Shown: positions 9,513-19,046, counted from the first letter of the stretch. The stretch: DNA of 64,000 bases from Cobetia sp. L2A1 (GCF_009796845.1 NZ_CP047025.1:1116001-1180000), one strand, 5' to 3'. Notes: a model not told the origin generated them from the sequence alone. Numbers and translations are program-made.

Positions 9513-11570
9513 ATGCATCTGAGCAATGACCAGCGGCGAATTCTCGCCCATCCCTTTCCCTCGCGCATGCGCGATCGCACGCCGGCCACCAGTGCCGAGC
9601 AGAGCGATTGTGTCGTCGTGCGTGCCTGTGCCGGTAGCGGCAAAACCGTACTGATGGTGGAATTGGCGCGGACCTACGCCGATGAAACTCTCATCTATAC
9701 CTCCCTCAACCCAGCCGTAGCCGGGCGTACTGCTAGCCAGTTGCCGGACAATGTCCGCTGTCTGTCACTGCATCAGCTGGCACGGAAGGCGCTGGCAGAA
9801 GAATATGGCGACAAGCTCACACGTCAGCAGGACATCACACGTCGACTAACCCCGCAGAGCCTGAGCTGGCTCGGCAGCCTTTCCAGCCAATCGCGCAGCC
9901 AGATGGCACAGGGGCTCAATACCTTCTTCGCCGCCAGCGATGCAGTCCCCATGCCTGAACATCTGCCTGAAAGCGTCGCTGAGCGGCTATCGCCAGCGGA
10001 GCTGCGTCAGCAAGTGGATAGCATGCGCCTGGTATGGGAGTGCTTGCTGGACCCGGCCGACCACCAGCAAGGCCTGTCATTCAATGCACTGCTCAAGTTG
10101 TGGTCGCAGCATGGTCAATCGCTGGAGGCTGATCTGGTCATGTTGGATGAGGCACAGGATGCCACTCCAGCGTTACTGGCGATGTTGCGCCGTCAACGCT
10201 GTGACCTGTTGCTGATCGGTGATCCGCATCAGAGCCTGACGCGTCAAGATGAAGGGTTGAGTTCGTTGGATTCTCCGATACTGGCGGACGCGACAGTCTA
10301 CTCGCTGCCCGGTGCCTGGCGTTTTGGCCCGTCTCTGGCGGCATTGGGCACACGACTGGCCGCCTGTTCACCGACGGCGCGCGAGCAGGGCATGAGTGGC
10401 CTGGGACCAGCGACGCGACTGGCGACACCCGGAGTCCGTGAGACCTTGCTGCGCAATGGTACTCGGCACAGCATTATCAGTGCCGGACCGATAGCCATAC
10501 TGGGTGAGGCATTGGCCTTACATCAGCGGGGGATGGTCGTGGCGTGGCTGGATGGCATTGAAGGTTATCCGTTGGCTGGTTTATTGGATCACTGGCGGCT
10601 GTGGCGTTGCCATCAATGGGCAGAGCAGGGCGACATCGCGAGCCAGCGTGAGCTATGGCGACTGCTACCGCCATCGTTGACGCGCCTGGGCCAGACACCC
10701 GCTCAGGTATTGGGCGCGTTGACGCGTCTTGATGATCATCAGGCGCGCGGTCTGCACGAGCTGGCGTCGTGGTACGCGCAGGCCCCGCTGGATCGCTGGA
10801 TAGGCGAGTTGCGCAAACAGGATGGTGATTTGCAGGCGGCCATCGTCAGTGGGCAGTCGGTCTCCATGCCTACCGTCATGCTCGGCACCGTCTTTCGTGC
10901 CAAGGGTCTGGAGTTCGATTGTGTGGTACTGGCCAATGATCTGGCACTACCGGGTAGCCGCCAGCAATTACCGAATCAGGTACTGGCCACCAATTTGAGT
11001 TACACCGCCGCCACACGTGCGCGTCAGTTATTGGTTCTCAACGATACGCTGAGTCTCTGGTGGCAGGCCCAGCCCGAGAGTGAGCACTTCCCTCTGCTGG
11101 ATGCGTTGCCGGAGGTGGCGGCCGCGACTGATACTCTGGATTCGCCGCAACGGGCCCATACCCCGCACCCCTGGTGGGGCAAGGCACGACTGGCGGAGTT
11201 GGCACTGACTCCGCGCAAGCGCCTGCTATTGCGCCGCGCGCAACATGCACATGACATCTCTGCGCAAGCGCATCAGCAATCGTTGCCAGGCGTGACCGCC
11301 GAACGCACGTCAGCGGCGGATAGCGGCAATCAAGCGCTGCAGCGCCAGGCACGCTCCGACACTACCGCCCGTAAGCTGTATGAGATGGCCAGTCAGTTGC
11401 CACCAGGCCGCCCATCCGGTGGACTGAGAGGGCTGCTGACGCCTGATGATGGCACTGACGCTGATAGCGACAACGACAAGTCCTCCAGGCTGCCTTCTGG
11501 CACTCCTCCTTCTACTTCCCCCAGCGGATCGATGCTGAGCATTGATCCGACGGAGCCTCTCGATGAGTGA
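9513..11570 (+). CDS. UvrD/Rep-like superfamily 1 DNA helicase
   Basis: The protein (685 residues from the ATG at 9513) has SF1 helicase motifs: Walker A ACAGSGKTVLM near residues 38-48, Walker B LVMLDEAQDATPALL, LLLIGDPHQSL, the late motif TVFRAKGLEFDCVVL, and YTAATRARQLLVL for motif VI. This is the UvrD_C_2 style of short UvrD-like helicases. The N-terminal start is uncertain because no strong ribosome binding site is visible and the frame is open to 9450. The last 150 residues are Ser/Gln/Asp-rich and probably disordered. The gene overlaps selO by 8 bases (ATGAGTGA). Its substrate and role are not evident. Confidence 0.85.
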   Translation: MHLSNDQRRILAHPFPSRMRDRTPATSAEQSDCVVVRACAGSGKTVLMVELARTYADETLIYTSLNPAVAGRTASQLPDNVRCLSLHQLARKALAEEYGDKLTRQQDITRRLTPQSLSWLGSLSSQSRSQMAQGLNTFFAASDAVPMPEHLPESVAERLSPAELRQQVDSMRLVWECLLDPADHQQGLSFNALLKLWSQHGQSLEADLVMLDEAQDATPALLAMLRRQRCDLLLIGDPHQSLTRQDEGLSSLDSPILADATVYSLPGAWRFGPSLAALGTRLAACSPTAREQGMSGLGPATRLATPGVRETLLRNGTRHSIISAGPIAILGEALALHQRGMVVAWLDGIEGYPLAGLLDHWRLWRCHQWAEQGDIASQRELWRLLPPSLTRLGQTPAQVLGALTRLDDHQARGLHELASWYAQAPLDRWIGELRKQDGDLQAAIVSGQSVSMPTVMLGTVFRAKGLEFDCVVLANDLALPGSRQQLPNQVLATNLSYTAATRARQLLVLNDTLSLWWQAQPESEHFPLLDALPEVAAATDTLDSPQRAHTPHPWWGKARLAELALTPRKRLLLRRAQHAHDISAQAHQQSLPGVTAERTSAADSGNQALQRQARSDTTARKLYEMASQLPPGRPSGGLRGLLTPDDGTDADSDNDKSSRLPSGTPPSTSPSGSMLSIDPTEPLDE

Positions 11571-13239
11571 TTTTCCTGGCGCTGCCACTCCGCAGTCCTT
11601 CTCGACACTGCGTTTCAATAACCGTTATGCACGCTTGCCGGAGCACTTCTTCTCTCGCATGGCCCCGCAGTCACGCTTGGCCACGCGCTTGGCTGATGTG
11701 AGTCCTGACTGCGCTCGCCTGCTAGGGCTGACGGAGCTTCTGGAAGACGGTTCTGACTCACCGGCACGCGAGCAACTCCGTCAGGTAATGGCGGGAGAGC
11801 AGGTGCTTCCCGGTATGGATGCGCTGGCCCAGAAGTACACTGGCCATCAGTTTGGTCAGTACAATCCGCAGTTGGGAGATGGCCGTGGTCTGTTGCTTGG
11901 CGAAATGATCGTGACGCGTCCGGGCACCGATGTACCACAAGAGGCCACCTTTGACCTGCATCTGAAAGGCGCCGGACGAACTCCGTATTCTCGCTTCGGT
12001 GATGGTCAGGCAGTGGTGCGTTCCAGCGTGCGCGAATACCTCGCCAGCGAATACATGGCGGCACTTGGTATCCCGACGAGTCGCGCACTGGCGTTGGCCG
12101 TCAATGGTGAGCGCGTTCAGCGTGAAGTGATTGAGCCTGGTGCCACTCTGATGCGGGTGGCCGAAAGCCATCTGCGTTTTGGGCACTTCGAGTGGTTGGC
12201 GCATTCAGGCCGTTATGACGACCTCAAGGTGCTGATCGACCATGCATTGCGCGAGCACTTCCCTGAATGTCTGGCGCAGGCGCGCGCCGACACGCCATCC
12301 AGCGATGACATGCCCTTGGAAGACGCTGTGCGGATCGCCGCAACGCTGGGCATGTTCAAGACAGTGATCGCTCGCACCGCGCGTTTGATTGCCGCCTGGC
12401 AGAGCTATGGCTTTGTGCATGCGGTGATGAACACCGACAACATGTCACTGCTGGGAATGACCTTTGATTACGGTCCGTATGCCTTCCTTGATGGCTATGA
12501 GGCCAATCTGATTCCCAACCATACCGATCAGGCAGGTCGCTATGGCTTTGCTCAACAGCCGGGTATCGGTCTCTGGAATCTGGAGCGATTGGGCGTGGCA
12601 TTCTCGCCGCTGATTGACGTCGAGGCGCTTTCCGAGGCGTTGGGCCAGTACGAAGGTGAGCTGCAGCGTGAGTACGCGCGCCTGATGCGTCTGCGTCTTG
12701 GCCTGCCGGATACCGATGATGAGGACATGACGCTAGTACAGCAGTGGCGTGATCTGCTGACAGAAGGGCGCGTTGATCATACGCATGCCTATCGCTTGCT
12801 GAGCCATTGGGATGTAGCGCAGCCGGCGCCGGCTGCGCTAGTGACATTGCTGGCCGGCACCCAAGGGTTGCATGTCGATGCCGATGAGGCGCGCGCAACG
12901 TCGTGGCTGACACGCTATCAGGCCCGTATCGCCGCCGCCGATCTGTCAGACGACGACGAGCGTCAGCGTCGTCTGGGCATGCTCGGTTGCAATCCACTTT
13001 ATGTGCCACGTACGCATCTGCTGCTGGAAGTGATTGCGCAGGTCGAGCAGGGGAATGATGGCTCACTGTCGGCATTTCGCAAGCGTCTGAGCATGCCCTT
13101 CTTCCGTCCTGAAGAGGGGAGTGTTGAGGCGGCATTGACGCTTGGTACGGCACAGGGTGTTGATGCAGAACTTGCTGATGACTGGACGCGTCCCCCCGCA
13201 CTGGACGCCGCGCCTATTTGCATGAGCTGCTCTTCTTGA
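11563..13239 (+). CDS. selO: Protein adenylyltransferase SelO (YdiU family)
   Basis: SelO is a pseudokinase that transfers AMP from ATP to Ser/Thr/Tyr residues of proteins, linked in E. coli to redox homeostasis. The 558-residue product shows the family blocks KYTGHQFGQYNPQLGDGRG, DLHLKGAGRTPYSRFGDG, RSSVREYLASEYMAALGIPT and VMNTDNMSLLGMTFDYGPYAF; the last holds the metal-binding Asn and Asp. The extreme C-terminus ends in CMSCSS, the position of the conserved redox Cys (selenocysteine in eukaryotes). The start at 11563 overlaps the helicase stop, so coupling is likely. Confidence 0.95.
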   Translation: MSDFPGAATPQSFSTLRFNNRYARLPEHFFSRMAPQSRLATRLADVSPDCARLLGLTELLEDGSDSPAREQLRQVMAGEQVLPGMDALAQKYTGHQFGQYNPQLGDGRGLLLGEMIVTRPGTDVPQEATFDLHLKGAGRTPYSRFGDGQAVVRSSVREYLASEYMAALGIPTSRALALAVNGERVQREVIEPGATLMRVAESHLRFGHFEWLAHSGRYDDLKVLIDHALREHFPECLAQARADTPSSDDMPLEDAVRIAATLGMFKTVIARTARLIAAWQSYGFVHAVMNTDNMSLLGMTFDYGPYAFLDGYEANLIPNHTDQAGRYGFAQQPGIGLWNLERLGVAFSPLIDVEALSEALGQYEGELQREYARLMRLRLGLPDTDDEDMTLVQQWRDLLTEGRVDHTHAYRLLSHWDVAQPAPAALVTLLAGTQGLHVDADEARATSWLTRYQARIAAADLSDDDERQRRLGMLGCNPLYVPRTHLLLEVIAQVEQGNDGSLSAFRKRLSMPFFRPEEGSVEAALTLGTAQGVDAELADDWTRPPALDAAPICMSCSS

Positions 13240-13369
13240 GCACTGCCCCTGACCCCTTGTTGTTGATAGCGCTTCGGGTAGATTGACGGCTGATGAAGTG
13301 TTGAGGATGGCGTGAAAGAGAGCACCATCACTTGGTAGTGCTCTTTACCATGGCGACACTCAACTCAGC

Positions 13370-13398
13370 CATAAGGCAGAGGTTATGTGATACATAAC
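13370..13398. repeat. Tripartite 29-nt site, copy A, upstream of pntAA
   Basis: The element reads CATAAGGC, four variable bases, GTTATG, five variable bases, CATAAC. The last 17 bases are a perfect inverted repeat with arms GTTATGT and ACATAAC. An identical layout recurs 114 bp downstream. It is a candidate regulator binding site; the regulator is unknown. Confidence 0.7.
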
Positions 13399-13483
13399 AG
13401 AAAGCTGAGCTACGCTTGGCAGAGCGCTATGCATAAAGTCATTGGAAATCATGTTGTTGGCGTGCCGACTATCGGTCAGCAGA

Positions 13484-13512
13484 CATAAGGCTACTGTTAT
13501 GCATGGCATAAC
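13484..13512. repeat. Tripartite 29-nt site, copy B, upstream of pntAA
   Basis: The same pattern as copy A (CATAAGGC-N4-GTTATG-N5-CATAAC); all nine differing positions fall inside the two spacers. The terminal 17 bases again form a perfect inverted repeat (GTTATGC and GCATAAC). It lies 254 bp before the pntAA start in a 527-bp gene-free, partly AT-rich region (13240-13766) that otherwise holds no gene I can support. Confidence 0.7.
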
Positions 13513-13766
13513 ATTAGCTTTATGGTTGATTTTATTGGCTTTTTTATATCGAAGCGCTTGACCCCAGTATGCCGACAAGAAAAGACTGATAGTGGACACC
13601 TTTTCACGCTGCACATTGGATTCGTGCTGTGTAGCACACAATAAAGCGGCTGATACCTCCACGCGAAAGCGTTGCGGAGCGAATCGGCGCTCAACAGGAA
13701 TGAAGCCATGGACCACCCAAGGCAGATTGCTTTCGGTATGGAGACTGACGTGAGACGAGGTGCGCG

Positions 13767-14966
13767 ATGCTGAATATTCTTGTCGTGCGTGAAATGCGCG
13801 CACTCGACAGTGCAGTGGATGTTCTGGCGCGCGGCGAGTGCCGTGTCGCGCTTGACCCGATCACGGCTGGCAAGCTGGCGCGGCACCTGGACCGCGAGTT
13901 GAAAGATGACAGCGCGGCCCTCGTGCATGTCGAGAGCGGCGCAGGCCGTCATGCTCACTTCACGGATGATGCCTACGTCGCTCAGCCGGGGGTGGCAGTG
14001 GTTGCCGAGGAGGATATCGCTGCCGCGCGTGCTGCTGCTGATCTCGTGCTGTGTGTACGGACACCGTCTGAAGAGCAGATCGCTCAGTTCCGTGAGGGTG
14101 CTGTCGTTGTCGCACTGATGACGCCGTATCTGAACCCACAGCTGATCACCACGTTAGCGACTCAGGGGCTGACCAGCCTGTGCATGGAGTTCGTGCCGCG
14201 TATCTCGCGGGCGCAGAGCATGGATGCGCTGTCCTCTCAGGCAGCCGTCGCGGGCTATCATGCTGCGCTGCTGGCCGCCAACGAGTCCTCGGTCTTCTTC
14301 CCGATGTTGACGACTGCGGCCGGTACCGTGCGCCCAGCGCGTGTCGTGGTGGTCGGGGCTGGCGTGGCCGGCTTGCAGGCGATTGCCACGGCCAAGCGTC
14401 TCGGCGCACAGGTATGGGCGTATGACATCCGTGCGGCCGCGCGTGAGCAGGTCGAGTCTCTCGGTGCCAAGATGATCGATACCGGTGTCGACGCTTCCGG
14501 TGAGGGCGGTTACGCCCGCGAGCTGACAGAGGATGAACGTGCACAGCAGGCTGACGCGCTGGCACGTCACATGGGTGACGCACACGTGGTGATCTCGACG
14601 GCCGCGATTCCGGGGCGTCCGTCGCCGCGCATCATCAGTCGCGAGATGGTCGAGGGCATGAAGCCCGGCGCCGTGCTGGTCGACCTGGCCGCTGAAGGTG
14701 GCGGCAACTGCGAGCTGACCGAACCCGGCAAGCGCGTCGAGCATTCCGGTGTGACGATACTGGGCCCGCTGGACATGGCCTCGAGTCTGTCCGTCAATGC
14801 CAGCGAGATGTACGCCAAGAATCTTTTCAATCTGCTGACCCCTTTCATGAAAGACGGCGAGCTTGTGCTTGATTTCGAGGATGCGGTGCTCGGCCCGATG
14901 CGTCTGACCGACGGTGGCCGCATCACCCACGATGACGTGCGCGCTCGCGCGGAGGACGCCTCATGA
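13767..14966 (+). CDS. pntAA: NAD(P) transhydrogenase subunit alpha, part 1
   Basis: This is the soluble NAD(H)-binding domain I of proton-translocating transhydrogenase, which makes NADPH from NADH and NADP+ using the proton gradient. The 399 residues show the RISRAQSMDALSSQAAVAGY block and the Rossmann motif VVVVGAGVAGLQA, followed by YDIRAAAREQVESLGAK. The alpha subunit is split here into two genes, as in Rhodospirillum and many pseudomonads. A GAGGTG ribosome binding site precedes the ATG, and the stop overlaps the pntAB start (ATGA). The long upstream region with two palindromic repeats suggests regulated expression. Confidence 0.96.
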   Translation: MLNILVVREMRALDSAVDVLARGECRVALDPITAGKLARHLDRELKDDSAALVHVESGAGRHAHFTDDAYVAQPGVAVVAEEDIAAARAAADLVLCVRTPSEEQIAQFREGAVVVALMTPYLNPQLITTLATQGLTSLCMEFVPRISRAQSMDALSSQAAVAGYHAALLAANESSVFFPMLTTAAGTVRPARVVVVGAGVAGLQAIATAKRLGAQVWAYDIRAAAREQVESLGAKMIDTGVDASGEGGYARELTEDERAQQADALARHMGDAHVVISTAAIPGRPSPRIISREMVEGMKPGAVLVDLAAEGGGNCELTEPGKRVEHSGVTILGPLDMASSLSVNASEMYAKNLFNLLTPFMKDGELVLDFEDAVLGPMRLTDGGRITHDDVRARAEDAS

Positions 14967-15295
14967 TCGAAGGACTTTCTGCCGTATACATTCTGATGCT
15001 GGCGGCCTTCGTCGGCTACGAGGTCATCTCGCGCGTGCCTGTCATCCTGCACACCCCGCTGATGTCCGGTTCCAACTTCATCCACGGCATCGTACTGGTC
15101 GGGGCGATGATTGCGCTCGGTCAGGCCGAGACGGGCATGCAGCAGTTCATCGGCTTCATCGCCGTGTTGCTGGGCGCGGGCAACGCCGTCGGCGGCTATG
15201 TCGTCACCGAACGCATGTTGGAAATGTTCAAGGCGAGCGACCGCACCAAGGGCGCAGGCGCTACCAGTGGTCTTAAAGATAAGGAGGCTCGCTGA
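14963..15295 (+). CDS. pntAB: NAD(P) transhydrogenase subunit alpha, part 2 (membrane)
   Basis: The 110-residue protein forms the membrane portion contributed by the split alpha subunit. It has three hydrophobic helices (LSAVYILMLAAFVGYEVIS, GIVLVGAMIALGQ and FIGFIAVLLGAGNAVGGYVV). It sits between pntAA and pntB with 4-bp and 1-bp overlaps, the standard operon arrangement. Confidence 0.95.
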   Translation: MIEGLSAVYILMLAAFVGYEVISRVPVILHTPLMSGSNFIHGIVLVGAMIALGQAETGMQQFIGFIAVLLGAGNAVGGYVVTERMLEMFKASDRTKGAGATSGLKDKEAR

Positions 15296-16683
15296 TGAAC
15301 TGGCTGGTCGAAACAGGGTATTTCGCGGCGGCGGTGGTGTTCATCCTCGGTCTCAAGCGCATGTCTCACCCCACCACGGCGCGCAGTGGCATTCATTGGG
15401 CCGGCATCGCGATGGTCGTGGCGACGCTGCTGACCTTCCTGCATCCGCAGATTGACGGGCGCTATGGGCTGATGCTGCTGGCGATCGTGATCGGTGGTGG
15501 TATCGCCTGGTACTCAGGCAAGAAAGTCGCCATGACTGACATGCCGCAGATGATTGCCATCTACAACGGCATGGGCGGTGGTGCGGCAGCGGCAATCGCC
15601 GCGGTTGAGCTGATGCGCATGAGCGACAATCCGGCCTTGATTGAAGAGCATGGTTCACTGGCGCTGTGGCTGGGTGTTCTCGGGGCAATGATCGGTGCCA
15701 TCGCTTTCTCGGGCTCCATCATTGCCTGGGCCAAGCTGGATGGCCGCATCAAGAAGGCAGTCCACTTCCAGAGCCAGCAGCTGATCAACATGATCGTGTT
15801 GGGTCTGACGGTCTATCTGGGTGTCGTGATTGCCGCGGTTGAACCGTCCAGCTCACTGGTGTTGGTGTTCTTCGCGCTTGCACTGTTGTTCGGTGTGATG
15901 CTGGCACTGCCCATCGGTGGCGCGGACATGCCGGTGATCATCTCGCTGTTCAATGCGCTGACGGGCCTTGCGGTCGCGATGGAAGGCTTCGTGCTGGGCA
16001 ACGCCGCGATGATCATCGCGGGTACTGTCGTGGGGGCCGCCGGTACGCTGTTGACGCAGTTGATGGCCAAGGCGATGAATCGTCCGATCCGCAACGTGCT
16101 GTTCAAGCAGTTCGGTGGTGCAAGCAGTGGCGAGCAGAGCGAGATCGAAGGCAGCATGAAGGCATCTGCTCCGATGGACGCCGCAGTACAGCTGGCCTTC
16201 GCCGATCGCGTCATCATCGTGCCGGGTTATGGCATGGCCGTCGCTCAGGCGCAGCACAAGGTCTGGGAAATGGTTGAGCTGCTGGGTGAGCGTGGCGTGG
16301 AAGTCCGCTTCGCGATCCACCCGGTTGCCGGCCGCATGCCAGGCCACATGAACGTGCTGCTGGCGGAAGCCGGGGTGCCGTATGACATGATCGCCGATCT
16401 GGACGAGATCAATAATGATTTCGAGACCACTGACGTGACGCTGGTCATTGGTGCCAACGACGTGGTCAATCCGGTCGCCAAGAGCGATCCTTCAAGCCCG
16501 CTGTATGGCATGCCGATCCTGAACGTTGATCAGTCACGTAACGTGCTGGTGATCAAGCGTGGTCAGGGGGCTGGCTTCTCGGGCGTCGAGAACCACCTGT
16601 TCTATCTCGACCAGACGCACATGGTCTACGGTGATGGCCAGAAAGTGGTCGGAGACATGATCACGGCGCTCAAGACGCTGTAA
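15295..16683 (+). CDS. pntB: NAD(P) transhydrogenase subunit beta
   Basis: PntB provides most of the transmembrane proton channel and the NADP(H)-binding domain III. The 462 residues begin with about nine transmembrane helices. They end in the soluble domain with VIIVPGYGMAVAQAQ, HPVAGRMPGHMNVLLAEAGVPYD, IGANDVVNP and KRGQGAGFSGVEN, all typical of the NADP site. The ATG at 15295 shares its first base with the pntAB stop codon. A two-hairpin terminator follows. Confidence 0.97.
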   Translation: MNWLVETGYFAAAVVFILGLKRMSHPTTARSGIHWAGIAMVVATLLTFLHPQIDGRYGLMLLAIVIGGGIAWYSGKKVAMTDMPQMIAIYNGMGGGAAAAIAAVELMRMSDNPALIEEHGSLALWLGVLGAMIGAIAFSGSIIAWAKLDGRIKKAVHFQSQQLINMIVLGLTVYLGVVIAAVEPSSSLVLVFFALALLFGVMLALPIGGADMPVIISLFNALTGLAVAMEGFVLGNAAMIIAGTVVGAAGTLLTQLMAKAMNRPIRNVLFKQFGGASSGEQSEIEGSMKASAPMDAAVQLAFADRVIIVPGYGMAVAQAQHKVWEMVELLGERGVEVRFAIHPVAGRMPGHMNVLLAEAGVPYDMIADLDEINNDFETTDVTLVIGANDVVNPVAKSDPSSPLYGMPILNVDQSRNVLVIKRGQGAGFSGVENHLFYLDQTHMVYGDGQKVVGDMITALKTL

Positions 16684-16739
16684 TGTCTCACCAGCTCCAG
16701 AGCCTGAGTGGTGCAAAGCAGTACATGCCAGGTTCGTGA

Positions 16740-16808
16740 GTGTCAGCAATGTACTGACACAACGCCGGTAATCCCGAAGCCGTCAGGCTGAGAGATTACC
16801 GGCGTTGT
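16740..16808 (+). terminator. Tandem hairpins ending the pnt operon
   Basis: A first hairpin (GTGTCAG, 7-base loop, CTGACAC; 16740-16760) abuts a second with a perfect 15-bp stem (ACAACGCCGGTAATC at 16759-16773 and its complement at 16794-16808). The loop of the second contains a small inner hairpin, AGCC-GTCA-GGCT. A mixed T-rich tract follows. The two hairpins share two bases, so they may compete. Confidence 0.75.
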
Positions 16809-16931
16809 CGTTTCTGCGTTTTACACGTACAGGTGACGATGCTGATGTTCTCACGCTAACTGTGGTTACAATGGTGGTTAGTCACTCATCTGGCTCACTT
16901 CATTCAATTTTCGGTTATACAGGGAGTCTTC

Positions 16932-18059
16932 ATGTCTGCTTCTTCACCTACTCCTCGTCGAACCCTCCGCGATCGTGAGATTCGCGAAGTGCCACTTCAG
17001 GCTGCTGGCTTGAGTGTATGTGTATTGGGCGGCGGAAGTTTCGGTACTGCCATCGCCTCGATTGCAGCTGACAACGGTGCTGCCGTGACTCAGTGGATGC
17101 GTGATGCCAACCAGGCGCATGAGGTCAATACCGAGCACCGTAATTCAGGCTATCTGCCAGATTTCGACATCAATCCTGGTGTGAGAGCCACGACCGACAT
17201 GGCGGATGCGCTGGCCAAGGCTGAGCTGGTGTGCGTCGCGATTCCCTCCAAGGCCTTCCGTACGGTCGTGCGCCAGGCACGCGAGCATCTGCGTGAGGGG
17301 CAGATCTTGATCGCGACCACCAAGGGCATCGAGAGCGAGGGCTTCACGCTGATGAGCGAGGTGCTGGAGCAGGAGACTGGCTTTACGCACATCGGTGTGT
17401 TGTCCGGGCCCAACCTGGCTGCCGAGATCGCGCAGCGGCAGCTGACGGCGACGGTGATTGCCTCGGACGATGCCTATACGCGCGCGCGAGTGCAGACCGC
17501 ATTTGGTTGTGACTACTTTCGTGTCTATGCCAGCAGCGACCGCTACGGCGTTGAGCTGGGAGGAGCGCTCAAGAATATCTACGCCATTGCCGCTGGCATG
17601 GCTGCTGCACTGGGCATGGGCGAGAACACTCGCGCGATGTTGATGACACGTGCGCTAGCCGAGATGAGTCGCTTTGCGGTCGCCAAGGGCGCCAATCCGA
17701 TGACCTTCCTGGGTCTGGCGGGTGTGGGCGACCTGATCGTCACCTGTTCGTCACCATTGTCACGTAATTATCGGGTCGGTTTTGCACTGGGTGAGGGCCG
17801 CACGCTGGAGGAGGCGGTCGAGGTGCTGGGGCAGGTCGCCGAAGGCGTCAATACGGTACGTCTGGTGCAAGAGGAGTCCAAGCGCCTTGGTATCTACATG
17901 CCGCTGGTCAGTGGTATGGCGCAGGTGCTGTTCGAAGGCATTGACCCGCATCACATGGCGCGTGCCTTGATGGGAGGGGAGCAATCCAGTGATGTAGAGT
18001 TCGTGCTGTCGCGTGAGTCGGTGCAGCAGGCGCGTCATCTGGAACCAGATGCCTCGTGA
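16932..18059 (+). CDS. gpsA: Glycerol-3-phosphate dehydrogenase [NAD(P)+]
   Basis: GpsA reduces dihydroxyacetone phosphate to sn-glycerol 3-phosphate for phospholipid synthesis in the cytoplasm. The 375-residue product shows [12 protein letters not shown] (dinucleotide binding), [11 protein letters not shown] and [28 protein letters not shown], with the catalytic Lys in the ALKN block. The length slightly exceeds the usual 330-340 because of about 25 extra N-terminal residues; the start at 16932 is supported by an AGGGAG ribosome binding site. Confidence 0.96.
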   Translation: MSASSPTPRRTLRDREIREVPLQAAGLSVCVLGGGSFGTAIASIAADNGAAVTQWMRDANQAHEVNTEHRNSGYLPDFDINPGVRATTDMADALAKAELVCVAIPSKAFRTVVRQAREHLREGQILIATTKGIESEGFTLMSEVLEQETGFTHIGVLSGPNLAAEIAQRQLTATVIASDDAYTRARVQTAFGCDYFRVYASSDRYGVELGGALKNIYAIAAGMAAALGMGENTRAMLMTRALAEMSRFAVAKGANPMTFLGLAGVGDLIVTCSSPLSRNYRVGFALGEGRTLEEAVEVLGQVAEGVNTVRLVQEESKRLGIYMPLVSGMAQVLFEGIDPHHMARALMGGEQSSDVEFVLSRESVQQARHLEPDAS

Positions 18060-18078
18060 AGGCTCTAACACGATGTGC

Positions 18079-18114
18079 TGAGCTCTGAGGTGAGCTCTGA
18101 GGTGAGCTCTGAGG
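18079..18114. repeat. Three 12-bp tandem repeats downstream of gpsA
   Basis: TGAGCTCTGAGG occurs three times in exact tandem just after gpsA. Each unit contains the palindrome GAGCTC. The 477-bp stretch 18060-18536 has no supportable gene; besides this repeat it holds the hairpin at 18478-18514. Confidence 0.9.
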
Positions 18115-18477
18115 TGAAGGCACAAGGTGGCCTGGGGCATGAGCTGCCAGGTCCAACGATAGAAAAGTGATCACATCAGCGAGGCGAAAAATCATGGCAT
18201 GAACCAGTAGCGGCATCTCATCATCCCTACGAAGTTAACGTTACATCGTGATTCCCGGCGGTATGCACTGACACTCATTCATGAACTTTTACTTCACCCG
18301 TCACCGTTCATGTGCTGTTGTTGATCTACTGTCAGTGATACCGCGTCATTCGCCTGCCCTGTGGCATCCATTTCGTCACCAGCTGCCTGCCACCGGCATT
18401 CATCCAGCATCATTTTTCAGCATCGACAGGCAGCACCCGGTAATGCGCCGGTGGGCGGATGAGGGAGATATTCATCG

Positions 18478-18514
18478 ACTCGGCATGTCCCCTGAGAGAC
18501 AAGCGATGCCGAGT
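18478..18514 (+). other. Hairpin in the sixA leader
   Basis: A perfect 9-bp inverted repeat (ACTCGGCAT and ATGCCGAGT) with a 19-base loop ends about 10 bases before the sixA ribosome binding site. It might affect translation or terminate upstream transcription; there is no T-run. Confidence 0.5.
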
Positions 18515-18536
18515 ATTCATTGTCAAGGAGAAGGTC

Positions 18537-19046
18537 ATGAGTGTACTCATCATGCGGCACGGCGAAGCCCAGGCAGGCTCGCCAGATGCCAGTCGAGAAT
18601 TGAGTGAGCACGGTCGCGAAGAAGCGCGACGCATGGGGCAATGGCTTGCCCGTCAGCTACCTGCCGAGCGTCGTGCACGTCTGACGCTGGTGGTCAGTCC
18701 TTTCACTCGTGCCCAGCAGACCGCGCAGGAAATTGCCTCGGCCTTGCAACTGTCAGGCGAGCAGCTGACCACGATTCAGATCATTACACCGGATGACCCG
18801 CTTACGCCGGTACTCGACTGGCTGCAGACTCATGTGCCCCCGAGATCCGACATGCGTGAGCCGCGTGATTGGCTGATCATCAGTCACAATCCGCTAGTGT
18901 CGAGCCTTGCCAGTGCGCTGGTCGATGGCCCGGGGAGCACGCAGCTGGCCTTTGCGACCGCAAGTCTGGCGTGGCTGGATGCCGATGTCTGGGCAGCAGG
19001 ATTGGCTGATCTGCATCAATTCGTGAGCCCTGTCGAACTGAGTTGA
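18537..19046 (+). CDS. sixA: Phosphohistidine phosphatase SixA
   Basis: SixA belongs to the histidine phosphatase superfamily and in E. coli removes phosphate from His of HPt domains and the nitrogen-related phosphotransferase system. The 169-residue product starts MSVLIMRHGEAQ with the catalytic RHG, followed by RELSEHGREEARRMGQWL, VVSPFTRAQQTA and a late LIISHNPLVSSLA with the second catalytic His. The ATG at 18537 is preceded by CAAGGAGA, so the longer open frame upstream is not used. The length matches E. coli SixA (161). Confidence 0.93.
   Translation: MSVLIMRHGEAQAGSPDASRELSEHGREEARRMGQWLARQLPAERRARLTLVVSPFTRAQQTAQEIASALQLSGEQLTTIQIITPDDPLTPVLDWLQTHVPPRSDMREPRDWLIISHNPLVSSLASALVDGPGSTQLAFATASLAWLDADVWAAGLADLHQFVSPVELS

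Noticed and set aside
13360..13958. Minus-strand frames through the pnt leader
   Set aside because: They cross the palindromic sites and the start of pntAA, show no start signals and look like chance open frames.
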